From Vulcanimicrobiota bacterium (GTDB lineage: Bacteria; Vulcanimicrobiota; Vulcanimicrobiia; Vulcanimicrobiales; Vulcanimicrobiaceae), in the NCBI GenBank assembly GCA_013043945.1, contig JABEUW010000103.1:1-20808 (forward strand): 20,808 bases of DNA. The letters are read 5' to 3'. Below the pieces are notes generated by a model. It was not told the DNA's origin and did no database searches. It was given only the letters and a program-made list of their open reading frames with translations. A program made the translations under genes and the position numbers. Every line of letters begins with the position of its first letter. The stretch's first letter is position 1. Positions 6,344-13,353 of the stretch are shown here, one piece after another.

Positions 6344-7812
6344 GCCTCACCGCCGCAGTCTTCGTCGCACTCGTGCTCGTTGCGAGCGCGTTGGGTTTTA
6401 CCGCCGCACGCCGCAACGGCGGCGATCTTCGCGCGCTCGATGAGTGGGCGCTCGGCGGGAGACGATTCGGCACGCTGCTTTCGTGGTTTCTTCTCGGGGG
6501 CGATCTCTATACCGCCTACACCTTCGTTGCGCTCCCCGCGCTCGTCTACGGCGTCGGCGCGCTCGGTTTTTTTGCGGTTCCCTACGCGACGATCGCCTAT
6601 CCCATCGTCTTTCTGCTGCTCGCGCGCTTTTGGAGCGTCGCCCACGAACGCGGCTATATGACCGCGGGCGATTTTGTCCGCGGCCGCTACGGCAGTCGTT
6701 CGCTCGAGATCGCGATCGCCGCGACCGGCGTCCTCGCCGCCCTGCCCTATATCGCGTTGCAGATCGTCGGAATGAAAGCGGTGCTCGCCCAGCTGGGCGG
6801 CATCTTCTCCTTCGGCGGCGGAGCGATGCCGCTCGCGATCGCGTTTGCATTACTCGCGGCGTACACCTATATCGGCGGATTGCGCGCACCGGCAACGATT
6901 GCGGTCTTTAAGGATATTCTGATCTATATCACGATCGCCGCCGCCGTCGTCATCATCCCCCACGCGCTCGGTGGATGGAAATCGATTTTCGCCGCTGCCG
7001 GGAACGCCCTCGCAAGCCCGACGCACCCGCTGCCGCTGCTCGTCGCACCGCAGATGCAATTTGCCTACGCGACGCTCGCCCTCGGCTCGGCGTTCTCGCT
7101 CTTTCTCTATCCGCATGCAATTACGTCGCTCCTCTCGGCACGGAGCGCCGATGTCGTTCGCCGCAACGCAGCGCTCCTGCCGCTCTACTCGATCCTGCTC
7201 GGCGTCATCGCGCTTCTGGGATTCGCCGCACTCGCCGCCGGCATTCACGCTCCTCCGAATGAAATCGTGCCGATTCTCTTCGCGCGCTACTTTCCGCCGT
7301 GGTTCGCGGGACTCGCCGATGCCACCATCGTCATCGGCGCGTTGGTTCCCGCATCGATCATGGCGCTCGGTGCGGCGAACCTCTTTCTGCGCAACGTCGT
7401 CGCGCCGCTATCGGGAAGAGCGCCGAGCCGCGAGGCAGGAACGACGAAGTGGCTGACGCTCGCGTTCTGTGCGCTCTCACTCGTTCTCGTTCTCTCCGTC
7501 AACGTGAAGTTCGCCATCTATTTTCAGTTACTCGGCGGCGCCTGGGTGCTCCAAACCGCGCCGGCGATATTCTTCGGCCTCGGCGGGCGTTCGTTGCCGG
7601 CACGTGCACTGCTCGCGGGTTGGTTCGCCGGTATGCTGGCGGCGACGTCCTTCGCGCTGATGGATGGTTTCGCGCCGAACGTCGCCCTGCACGTCGGTTC
7701 GTTTACGCTTATCGGCTTCATCGCCATCTACGCCGTCGCGATCAATCTCGGCGTTGCGTTACTCGCTGCATTGCTGCTACGCGATCGTACGCCGCAGCGA
7801 GAGATCGCATGA
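6340..7812 (+). CDS. Sodium:solute symporter (SSS family)
   Basis: A 490-residue polytopic membrane protein of the sodium/solute symporter family (LeuT fold, about 13 spans). Family features include DEWALGGRRFG near residue 30, LLSWFLLGGDLYTAYTF, and the later block with HAITSLLSARSADVVRRNAA followed by a span and PPNEIVPILF. With a DUF3311 partner it most resembles the monocarboxylate/pantothenate-type branch (MctP/PanF-like), which imports small carboxylates with Na+. The substrate is not determined by sequence; anthranilate or another aromatic carboxylate is a reasonable guess given the adjacent CoA ligase. The ATG at 6340 overlaps DUF3311, and the stop overlaps the RidA-like gene (ATGA). 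The end is complete, unlike its paralogue at 19620. Confidence 0.9.
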   Translation: MSLTAAVFVALVLVASALGFTAARRNGGDLRALDEWALGGRRFGTLLSWFLLGGDLYTAYTFVALPALVYGVGALGFFAVPYATIAYPIVFLLLARFWSVAHERGYMTAGDFVRGRYGSRSLEIAIAATGVLAALPYIALQIVGMKAVLAQLGGIFSFGGGAMPLAIAFALLAAYTYIGGLRAPATIAVFKDILIYITIAAAVVIIPHALGGWKSIFAAAGNALASPTHPLPLLVAPQMQFAYATLALGSAFSLFLYPHAITSLLSARSADVVRRNAALLPLYSILLGVIALLGFAALAAGIHAPPNEIVPILFARYFPPWFAGLADATIVIGALVPASIMALGAANLFLRNVVAPLSGRAPSREAGTTKWLTLAFCALSLVLVLSVNVKFAIYFQLLGGAWVLQTAPAIFFGLGGRSLPARALLAGWFAGMLAATSFALMDGFAPNVALHVGSFTLIGFIAIYAVAINLGVALLAALLLRDRTPQREIA

Positions 7813-8213
7813 GCGAACGCATCGAACCGGCGAGATGGGCGCCGCCGAGCGGCTATGCAAACGGCATGCTTGCATCGGGGCGCATTCTCGCCATCGCAGG
7901 GCAAGTCGGCTGGGATGCACGGCAGCATCTCGTCTCGAACGATTTCCTCGCGCAGGCCGAGCAGGCGATGCGAAACATCTCCGAGGTGCTGCGTACCGCC
8001 GGTGGAGCTCCCGAAAACCTCGTACGGATGACCTGGTACGTGCTCGATGCAGCGGAGTACCGGGCGCATGCGAAAGCGCTCGGCGCCGCCTATCGCGAGC
8101 TCTTCGGTAGCCACTACCCGGCGATGACGTTGATCGTCGTTGCCGGCCTCCTCGAAGCGGGCGCGCGCATCGAGATCGAGGCTACTGCGGTTCTTCCCGC
8201 GCTCGACGAGTAG
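7809..8213 (+). CDS. RidA/YjgF/YER057c/UK114-family protein
   Basis: A 134-residue single-domain protein. The RidA fold is clear from GRILAIAGQVGWD, FLAQAEQAMRNISEVLRTAGG, LVRMTWYVLD and the end RIEIEATAVLP. RidA proper hydrolyses enamine and imine intermediates to ketones and ammonia. In the classical enzyme an Arg in a VARLP segment binds the substrate carboxylate; here the equivalent segment reads VAGLL, so that Arg is absent, as in the less studied Rid subgroups. An amine-releasing step is expected in 2-aminobenzoate breakdown, because the first ring product carries an enamine, so a specialised deaminase or imine hydrolase is plausible. Alternatively it may be a non-deaminating member. 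The ATG overlaps the symporter stop (ATGA). The gene converges on the CoA-ligase gene after 24 bases. Confidence 0.85.
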   Translation: MSERIEPARWAPPSGYANGMLASGRILAIAGQVGWDARQHLVSNDFLAQAEQAMRNISEVLRTAGGAPENLVRMTWYVLDAAEYRAHAKALGAAYRELFGSHYPAMTLIVVAGLLEAGARIEIEATAVLPALDE

Positions 8214-8237
8214 ATCCCGAATGGTCCAGGCCGGCTC

Positions 8238-9854
8238 CTACGAGCGCTCGCGAAGTTTATAGCGCTGTAATTTTCCCGTCGCGGTCCGAGGGAGCGCAGC
8301 GAGCACTTCGATCTCACGGGGCGCCTTGAAAGGAGCGATCGTCGCTTTGCAATGCTCGATGAGTTCGGTGATGGTTGCATCGTTGTCCTCACGGGCGCTG
8401 CGAAGTACGACGAACGCCTTCACCATCGTCGTATGATGCGCGGGGTCGGGCTTACCGACCACGGCACATTCGAGAACGTCGGGGTGGAGCAAGAGCACCT
8501 GCTCGACCTCCGGTCCCGAAACGTTGAAGCCCGCCGAGACGATCATATCGTCGGCACGAGCGACGTAGGTGAAGTAGCCATCACCATCCATCGAATAGGC
8601 GTCGCCCGGATAATTCCAGCCATTCTGCACGTAGCTCTGCTGCCGCTCGTCATCGAGATAACGACACCCCGTCGCTCCGCGGACCGCTAACCGCCCGACC
8701 GTTCCACAAGGGAGTTCGTTCCCGCGTTCGTCGTGAATCTGCGCCACGTAGCCCGGCACGGCCCGTCCAGTCGAGCCCGCGCGCGCCTCGGCCGCCGGCG
8801 AGCCGATAAAGATATGCAGCATCTCGGTGCTGCCGATGCCGTCGATAATCGAGATTCCCGTTGCGGCGCGCCACGCTTCCCACACAACGCCCGGAAGCGT
8901 CTCGCCGGCGGAGACGCAGATGCGCAGACTCGACCAGTCGCGCTTGCTTGCGTGCGCGCTCAGCGCGCGATAGGCAATCGGCGCGGTGAAGAGCACGCTA
9001 ATACGATGCCGTTCGATCGCCGCTGCAAGCTCCTCGGCGCTCGCGCGTTCGAGCAATACGGTCGAAGCACCAATGGCAAATGGAAACAGTAATATGCCGC
9101 CGAGCCCGTAGGTGAATGCCAGCGGCGGCGACCCGCTAAAGCGATCGTCGGGATCCGCTCGCAGCACCTCGGCACCGAAGGTATCGCACGTTGCGAGCAG
9201 GTCCCGATGTACGTGCATCGCGGCTTTCGGGAGGCCGGTCGTGCCCGAGGTGAAGGCGATCATCGCCACATCTTCTGCGGCGGTCGCCGTATTTTCGAAA
9301 CTCGCCCCTTTGCTCGCAGCACGCGCTTCGAGCGAGTCCGCGCGCTCGTCGCCCCAATAGCAGAGCCTCATCTCGGGACGCGCCGCATGTGCCCGCTCGA
9401 GATCCTCGGCGAGACGCGCATCGCAGAGCGCGATGGTCACCCGCGCGCGTTCGCTCACCGTCTGTAGCTCTTGCACGCGATAGAGCGGCATCGTCGTCAC
9501 CACGATGCCGCCGGCTTTCAGCACGGCGAACCAACAGGCGATCAACGTCGGCGTATTCGCCGAACGCAGCAAGACGCGATTGCCGGTGACGAGCGCGAGA
9601 TCTTCAACGAGGACGCGCGCGATCCGATTCGCCCACTCCATCATCTGCCGATAGGTATAGGTCGTTCCGTCATCGGCGATCGCACAGTGACGCTCGCCGC
9701 GCCCCTCTTCAACATGACGATCGAGAAAATACCAGGCGGCATTGATGCGCTCGGGATAGCGCATGCTCGGCAGCGTAAACTCAAAGCGAGGAAGCGCGGC
9801 TTCGGGCGGTAGGCGATCTCGAGCGAACGTATCGCGATGGGCGCTCTCAACCAA
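8238..9854 (-). CDS. abmG: AMP-forming acid-CoA ligase, 2-aminobenzoate-CoA ligase-like
   Basis: A 538-residue member of the acyl-CoA synthetase (ANL) family. It activates a carboxylic acid with ATP to the acyl-adenylate and then to the CoA thioester in the cytoplasm. Motifs are in order: TSGTTGLPK (202-210), GIGSTEM (339-345), GWNYPGDAY (412-420), ARADDMIVSAG (432-442) and catalytic Lys528 in TATGKLQR. The block SGSPPLAFTYGLGGILLFP (240-258) is characteristic of the benzoate/2-aminobenzoate ligase group. The symbol rests on this and on the 2-aminobenzoyl-CoA monooxygenase encoded at 15604; benzoate, salicylate or substituted anthranilates remain possible. It starts at TTG 9854, which has an excellent Shine-Dalgarno sequence, and overlaps the acyl-CoA dehydrogenase gene by 8 bases. 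It is the last gene of the minus-strand operon beginning at 12229. Confidence 0.88.
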   Translation of the reverse strand: MVESAHRDTFARDRLPPEAALPRFEFTLPSMRYPERINAAWYFLDRHVEEGRGERHCAIADDGTTYTYRQMMEWANRIARVLVEDLALVTGNRVLLRSANTPTLIACWFAVLKAGGIVVTTMPLYRVQELQTVSERARVTIALCDARLAEDLERAHAARPEMRLCYWGDERADSLEARAASKGASFENTATAAEDVAMIAFTSGTTGLPKAAMHVHRDLLATCDTFGAEVLRADPDDRFSGSPPLAFTYGLGGILLFPFAIGASTVLLERASAEELAAAIERHRISVLFTAPIAYRALSAHASKRDWSSLRICVSAGETLPGVVWEAWRAATGISIIDGIGSTEMLHIFIGSPAAEARAGSTGRAVPGYVAQIHDERGNELPCGTVGRLAVRGATGCRYLDDERQQSYVQNGWNYPGDAYSMDGDGYFTYVARADDMIVSAGFNVSGPEVEQVLLLHPDVLECAVVGKPDPAHHTTMVKAFVVLRSAREDNDATITELIEHCKATIAPFKAPREIEVLAALPRTATGKLQRYKLRERS

Positions 9855-11004
9855 GCGAATGCTCCTTCAAAACACTGCGCGCGATGACGACTTGTTGCAC
9901 CTCGCTCGCACCTTCGTAAATGCGGAGCGCACGAACGTCGCGGTAGAGCCGTTCGACGATCTCTCCCCGCGTAACGCCGCGCCCACCGAAGAGCTGAACG
10001 GCTCGATCGCAGACGCGGCCAGCGGCCTCCGTCGCGTACCATTTCGCCATCGCCGCCTCTTTCGTCACGCGCGCCGCTCCGGTATCCTTGGCATACGCAG
10101 CGCGATAGACCAGAAGCGCCGCCGCATCGATCTCCGTCGCCATCTCTGCGAGCATCCCGGAGACGATCTGCAGATCGGCGAGTTTTCCTCCATAGATTTC
10201 GCGCTGCATCACGTGCGCTCGCGCCTCGTCGAAGGCACGTCGCGCAAAACCGAGCGCGGCCGCGCCGACGGTAGCGCGAAAAACATCGAGCGTCGCCATC
10301 GCAATTCGAAAACCATCGCCCTCCTCACCGAGTCGCGCATCGGCGGGAATCCGAACGCCGGAGAAGCTCAACGCGCCCAACGGGTGCGGCGAGATCGTTT
10401 GGATCGAACGCGTCAGCGCGATGCCCGATTGCGCCGCATCGACGATAAAAGCGCTCAAACCCTTCGTCGGGTGATCGCTCGTCCGCGCGAAGAGCACGTA
10501 GGTGTCGGCGATACCCGCGTTGCTGATCCAACATTTTTCGCCGTCGATCGCGTAGCCATCATCGCTGCGCTGCGCGCGCGTCGCGAGCGCCGCTACATCT
10601 GACCCGGCGCGCTCCTCCGAGAGCGCAAATGCCGCAACCGATGCTCCGGCGAAGATCCCAGGTAACACGCGCTCGCGCTGCTGCGCCGTTCCAAAGAGCG
10701 AGATCGCTCCGCTCCCCAACCCCTGCATGGCAAACGCAAAATCACCGAGCGCGCTGCGATAGGCGAGTTGCTCGCGCGAGAGCGCGATCGCGCGGACATC
10801 GAGACGCGAACAAGGCGCGAGCCATCCGGCAGATCCGAGATCGCGCGCCCAGCATCGCGTCCGAGCGCCGACGGAAGCATCGTCGAGCGCATCGGCCTCG
10901 AAGCGCGCCGAAGGCTCGGCTTCCAGCCACGTTTCTAAGCGCTCGGCGTGAGATCGATGCGCGGCATCGAAGAAAGGCCACGCGAGCGTCGCATCGAGCC
11001 GCAT
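9847..11004 (-). CDS. Acyl-CoA dehydrogenase
   Basis: A 385-residue flavoprotein that introduces an alpha,beta double bond into an acyl-CoA and passes electrons to ETF. The N-terminal helical part is followed by AFALSEERAGSDVAALAT (the FAD-contact signature, normally ALTEPxAGSD), GEKCWISNAG and GLSAFIVD of the middle beta domain, then AVQLFGGRGVTRG and RIYEGASEVQ near the C-terminus. Glu364 in YEGAS is the usual catalytic base position. The first 60 residues are unusual for the family (short and Trp/Arg-rich). The start is ATG 11004, which shares one base with the upstream stop (TGATG) and has GAGGG 6 bases before it; a TTG one codon earlier is less likely. In this operon it probably oxidises a ring or opened-ring CoA intermediate in the beta-oxidation-like stage. 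It may work on cyclohexene- or cyclohexane-carboxyl-CoA types. Confidence 0.9.
   Translation of the reverse strand: MRLDATLAWPFFDAAHRSHAERLETWLEAEPSARFEADALDDASVGARTRCWARDLGSAGWLAPCSRLDVRAIALSREQLAYRSALGDFAFAMQGLGSGAISLFGTAQQRERVLPGIFAGASVAAFALSEERAGSDVAALATRAQRSDDGYAIDGEKCWISNAGIADTYVLFARTSDHPTKGLSAFIVDAAQSGIALTRSIQTISPHPLGALSFSGVRIPADARLGEEGDGFRIAMATLDVFRATVGAAALGFARRAFDEARAHVMQREIYGGKLADLQIVSGMLAEMATEIDAAALLVYRAAYAKDTGAARVTKEAAMAKWYATEAAGRVCDRAVQLFGGRGVTRGEIVERLYRDVRALRIYEGASEVQQVVIARSVLKEHSLG
9862..9867 (-). promoter_or_regulatory. Ribosome binding site AAGGAG deciding the TTG start of the CoA ligase
   Basis: A full AAGGAG lies 7 bases before TTG 9854, inside the last codons of the acyl-CoA dehydrogenase gene. 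No ATG or GTG is available nearby in frame before the conserved N-terminus, so this site settles the non-ATG start. Confidence 0.7.
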
Positions 11005-11801
11005 CAATTGCCCTCGAATCGCGGCCGGCGTTTTGCGACGAACGCTTCGTACGCACGACGAAAATCGCCGCTCGCCATCAGTTCGGCTTGAACCCGCGCT
11101 TCCTTCGCGATCTCATCCGCGAGTGCCATCGTCGGCGCCACGTCGAGCATCGCCTTCGTCACTGCGTGCGCTCGCGTCGGGCCGCTCGCAAGCTCCCGTG
11201 CCAATCCTCGGGCCTCCTCATCGAGCGATTCGGGCGCGCAGAGGCGATTGAAGAATCCCCACGCGAGCGCCTCCTCTCCGGAGAGGTCGCGGCCGGTATA
11301 GAGCAAATCGCTCGCCCGCCCGAGCCCGACGATGCGCGGCAATAGCGCACAGGCACCCATATCCGCCCCGGAGAGCCCGACGCGGACGAAGAGAAAGGCG
11401 ACGCGGGCTCGTGCGGTGCCCAAACGAAGATCTGAGGCCATCGCGAGAATCGCGCCCGCACCGGCGCAGACGCCGTCGATCGCTGCGAGGATCGGCTGCG
11501 GGCAGGCGCGCATCGCCGCGACGACGGCACCGGTCATCTCCGTAAACTTCAACCGCTCTTCGGGGGTCATCGCAACTAACGGGCCGATGATCTCGCGCAC
11601 GTCGCCGCCCGAGCAGAAATTTTCGCCTGCGCCGCGCAGAATTACGACGCGAACGCTGCGCTCGTTTCGCAGCGCGGTAAAGCCGTCGCGCAACGCCGCA
11701 TAGATTTCGAAGGTCAGCGGGTTCTTTCGCTCGGGGCGCGCTAACGTCAGCGTCAGGACCCCGTCGTTCAGCTCCGCTTGTAATCCGTTCGCTTCGATCA
11801 C
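11004..11801 (-). CDS. Enoyl-CoA hydratase/isomerase family protein
   Basis: A 265-residue crotonase-fold protein. The oxyanion-hole segments are ENFCSGGDV (60-68) and IDGVCAGAGAILAMASDLR (108-126), as in hydratases. The position that holds the second catalytic Glu in classical hydratases (in a PEI-like segment) reads VRVG here, and a conserved SGADMGA (144-150) supplies Asp147. This pattern is known in a crotonase branch found in aromatic CoA pathways and suggests isomerase, hydrolase or ring-opening chemistry instead of plain hydration. The start is GTG 11801, overlapping the lipoprotein stop (GTGA); no in-frame ATG precedes the conserved region. The downstream gene overlaps by one base. 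It most likely acts on an intermediate after ring reduction. Confidence 0.88.
   Translation of the reverse strand: MIEANGLQAELNDGVLTLTLARPERKNPLTFEIYAALRDGFTALRNERSVRVVILRGAGENFCSGGDVREIIGPLVAMTPEERLKFTEMTGAVVAAMRACPQPILAAIDGVCAGAGAILAMASDLRLGTARARVAFLFVRVGLSGADMGACALLPRIVGLGRASDLLYTGRDLSGEEALAWGFFNRLCAPESLDEEARGLARELASGPTRAHAVTKAMLDVAPTMALADEIAKEARVQAELMASGDFRRAYEAFVAKRRPRFEGN
11011..11015 (-). promoter_or_regulatory. Ribosome binding site GAGGG for the acyl-CoA dehydrogenase
   Basis: GAGGG lies within the last codons of the enoyl-CoA hydratase gene, 6 bases before ATG 11004. It favours that ATG over the TTG at 11007. Confidence 0.5.
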
Positions 11802-12229
11802 CGCATCACCAAGGGAAGGTCTTGCTCGCTTCGTACGCCCGCGCTGTTGCGCGCGATCACGCGCAATGCGTATGCACGCGTGAAGATCGGCGGCCAGTCG
11901 AAGAGCGCCAATTTGAACGCGAATATTCCGAAGGCCGTTCGCGGAACGTCGATGGAAAACAGATTCGTGCGCACCTCCACCGACGCCGTATTCGTCGAGG
12001 TCACGAAGCTTCCGCGCCACGTCGTACCGCGACGAAGATCGAGGCTCGAGAAATGCATGGCGAGGATCTTGGGAGGCGCCTCGTTACCGAGAATATCCGG
12101 GGTGGGCATCGCCACGGGCGTACCTCCGACGCTTGCATCACGCGGGAGCGATGGGAGATGCGAGACGCAGCCGACGAGCGCAACGAGTAGAATCGCCGCG
12201 GTGAGCCTGCGCGACACAAGTACGAACAT
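11798..12229 (-). CDS. Small putative lipoprotein heading the catabolic operon
   Basis: A 143-residue protein with a signal sequence ending in the lipobox ALVGC (Cys21), so it should be lipidated and anchored in the membrane. The mature part is beta-rich, with alternating hydrophobic residues, two Trp and a closing ARNSAGVRSEQDLPL segment, and resembles an immunoglobulin-like or carbohydrate-binding domain; no enzyme motif is visible. The stop overlaps the enoyl-CoA hydratase GTG start (GTGA), so it is co-translated with catabolic enzymes, which is unexpected for a lipoprotein. The ATG at 12229 follows AAGGGG by only one base; GTG at codon 5 is an alternative that keeps the lipobox intact. 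I do not recognise the family. A role in substrate capture at the envelope, or simple positional accident, are both open. Confidence 0.7.
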   Translation of the reverse strand: MFVLVSRRLTAAILLVALVGCVSHLPSLPRDASVGGTPVAMPTPDILGNEAPPKILAMHFSSLDLRRGTTWRGSFVTSTNTASVEVRTNLFSIDVPRTAFGIFAFKLALFDWPPIFTRAYALRVIARNSAGVRSEQDLPLVMR

Positions 12230-12260
12230 ACCCCTTCATCGGCGCGGGAGCCCCCCGATT

Positions 12261-12275
12261 CCTGCACGATACAGG
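12261..12275. promoter_or_regulatory. Imperfect dyad CCTGnAnnnTnCAGG in the divergent intergenic region
   Basis: Bases 12261-12275 have arms CCTG-A and T-CAGG with one mismatched pair. They lie in the 77-base gap between the catabolic operon (start 12229) and the divergent membrane protein gene (start 12307). On the minus strand the sequence includes TATCGT, a possible -10. It could be an operator controlling either direction, but no regulator gene is adjacent. Confidence 0.25.
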
Positions 12276-12306
12276 GAGTGGCGCCGTGCGTGCGTAAGGT
12301 CGCGCC

Positions 12307-13353
12307 ATGGAAGGCAACGCACCCCGTAGTCTTACAATCGATTACGCCCTCTCGCTCTCCTGTCTGACGATCGTCACGGGCTTTTTTATCGATGCATGGG
12401 CCCACGGGCACGTGCCGATCGAAACCTTCCTCACGCCCTATCACGGGTTCATCTATCTCGGCATGCTGGCGATTCTCGCGACGCTCGCAACGCAATATCT
12501 TCGCGGGCGACGGCTCGGGTATCGCGGCATACACGCCTTTCCGAAGCCCTATCACCTCGCATTAGTCGGAATTCCGATCTTCCTCATCGCCGCTCCGAGC
12601 GACGCGCTCTGGCACGCCATATTCGGGCTCGAAGAGGGCGTCGACGCGCTCTTAAGCCCGACGCACCAAATGATGGGATTGGCGATTCTTTTCATCGCCT
12701 CCGCCCCTATTCGCAGCGCGCTCTCCGCACGCGGTCTCGGCACGCCGCCGAAGGGGCTGCGCGAACAACTTCCGATAGCGTTCGCGCTCGCGGCGTGGCT
12801 GGGGCTGATTCATTTTGGAACGGCCTATGCGTTCATCCCCGCCGCAGACCGCGGGAATGCGCCGCCGCCGATATCGCCGCTGCATGCAACGTATTTTACG
12901 GCGATCGCGCTGAGTTACTATAAGAGCTCGCTCGGCGTGCTGGTGGTGATCTTTCAGTCGGCGCTCTTCGCCGGTTTTGCGCTCTTCTTAAGCGCCCAAT
13001 TTCGCAGCGCATTCGGAGTGCTTACCATCGTGCTGCTCCTCGGAAACACGCTCAACGCCATCCCCTTCACCAACGCAACGCCGCTGCTCGCCACCACGAT
13101 TCTCTGTTCGCTGGTCGCCGGCTTGCTGGGAGATACGTGGATAGCGTTGCGCGACCCGCATCCCACCCGTCCCGGAGCATACCGCACGCTCGCCGTCATC
13201 GTCCCATTGTCGTATTTCGCCTGTTACCTCGTCGTCACCGATCTAACCAGCGGGCTCTGGTGGGACGTTCACTTCCGGCTCGGAGTTCTGCTTTGGAGCG
13301 CGGCAGTCGGCATGGGATTATCGTTCTTGGCGATGCGCGCCCGCGAAACGTGA
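12307..13353 (+). CDS. Polytopic membrane protein of unknown function with conserved-looking His/Asp residues
   Basis: A 348-residue protein with about nine to ten hydrophobic spans. I do not recognise a named family. Its first third carries many potential metal ligands at or near membrane helices: Asp29, His33, His35, His46, then Asp99, His103, Glu109-110, Asp113 and His120 (in SPTHQMM). That pattern is reminiscent of membrane metal or quinol sites, yet no haem-copper or transporter signature is complete. The ATG at 12307 is preceded by TAAGGT, giving AAGG 7 bases away, so the start is good. The 3' end overlaps the glycosyltransferase gene by 4 bases (GTGA), implying a shared function, perhaps in envelope modification. 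It lies between the two catabolic operons but on the opposite strand. Confidence 0.75.
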   Translation: MEGNAPRSLTIDYALSLSCLTIVTGFFIDAWAHGHVPIETFLTPYHGFIYLGMLAILATLATQYLRGRRLGYRGIHAFPKPYHLALVGIPIFLIAAPSDALWHAIFGLEEGVDALLSPTHQMMGLAILFIASAPIRSALSARGLGTPPKGLREQLPIAFALAAWLGLIHFGTAYAFIPAADRGNAPPPISPLHATYFTAIALSYYKSSLGVLVVIFQSALFAGFALFLSAQFRSAFGVLTIVLLLGNTLNAIPFTNATPLLATTILCSLVAGLLGDTWIALRDPHPTRPGAYRTLAVIVPLSYFACYLVVTDLTSGLWWDVHFRLGVLLWSAAVGMGLSFLAMRARET

